Positions 5,923 to 5,928 of a DNA stretch of 5,928 bases are shown here, one piece after another. How positions within the stretch are numbered: position 1 is the stretch's first letter; each line of letters starts with the position of its first letter. The DNA lies in NCBI GenBank assembly GCA_018267355.1, contig JAFDYP010000229.1, forward strand, positions 1 through 5,928, given 5' to 3'. The notes under the pieces are model-generated. The model was not told where the DNA came from and did no database searches. It saw only the letters and a list, made by a program, of their open reading frames with translations. The position numbers were made by a program, and so were the translations under genes. This stretch comes from Bacteroidota bacterium (GTDB lineage: Bacteria > Bacteroidota > Bacteroidia > Chitinophagales > LD1).

Positions 5923-5928
5923 ACACAA

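Overview
The window reads as a chromosomal segment of a Bacteroidota bacterium, plausibly close to Chitinophagaceae, although the exact family cannot be fixed from the sequence alone. The reasons are: a MetK with the C-terminal insertion I associate with this phylum; a single-chain E1 alpha/beta 2-oxoacid dehydrogenase of a type common there; a TAnnTTTG-type -7 promoter element; no good Shine-Dalgarno sequence before any start; and a secreted protein whose predicted mature N-terminus is Gln. No mobile element, CRISPR array, tRNA or rRNA is visible.

Layout. On the minus strand, metK (S-adenosylmethionine synthetase) occupies 61-1302 and is followed by a clear intrinsic terminator at 8-38. A divergent 175-base intergenic region (1303-1477) holds a good metK promoter, two tandem DnaA-box-like 9-mers and a 7-bp dyad that spans them. 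On the plus strand follow four genes: an exported alpha/beta hydrolase (1478-2335), an ECF-type sigma factor (2338-2814), a four-helix membrane protein that is probably its anti-sigma or sensor (2801-3397), and an 815-residue fused E1 alpha/beta 2-oxoacid dehydrogenase (3447-5894). The last 34 bases hold only a short AT-rich palindrome.

How the genes work together. Hydrolase, sigma factor and membrane protein are packed with a 2-base gap and then a 14-base overlap, so they are very likely co-transcribed, the last two also translationally coupled. The simplest reading is an envelope-sensing unit in which the membrane protein holds the sigma factor and the hydrolase is a periplasmic or secreted output; this is inference. 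The E1 gene starts 49 bases later and may be read through from the same transcript or have its own promoter. It is a housekeeping catabolic enzyme with no obvious link to the trio. MetK is independent and housekeeping.

Most of the window is ordinary core genome. The points most worth a second look are the DnaA-box pair and dyad upstream of metK, the Asp-Asp that replaces the usual Asn-Asn at the end of the thiamine diphosphate motif in E1, and the cysteine-free four-helix partner of the sigma factor.
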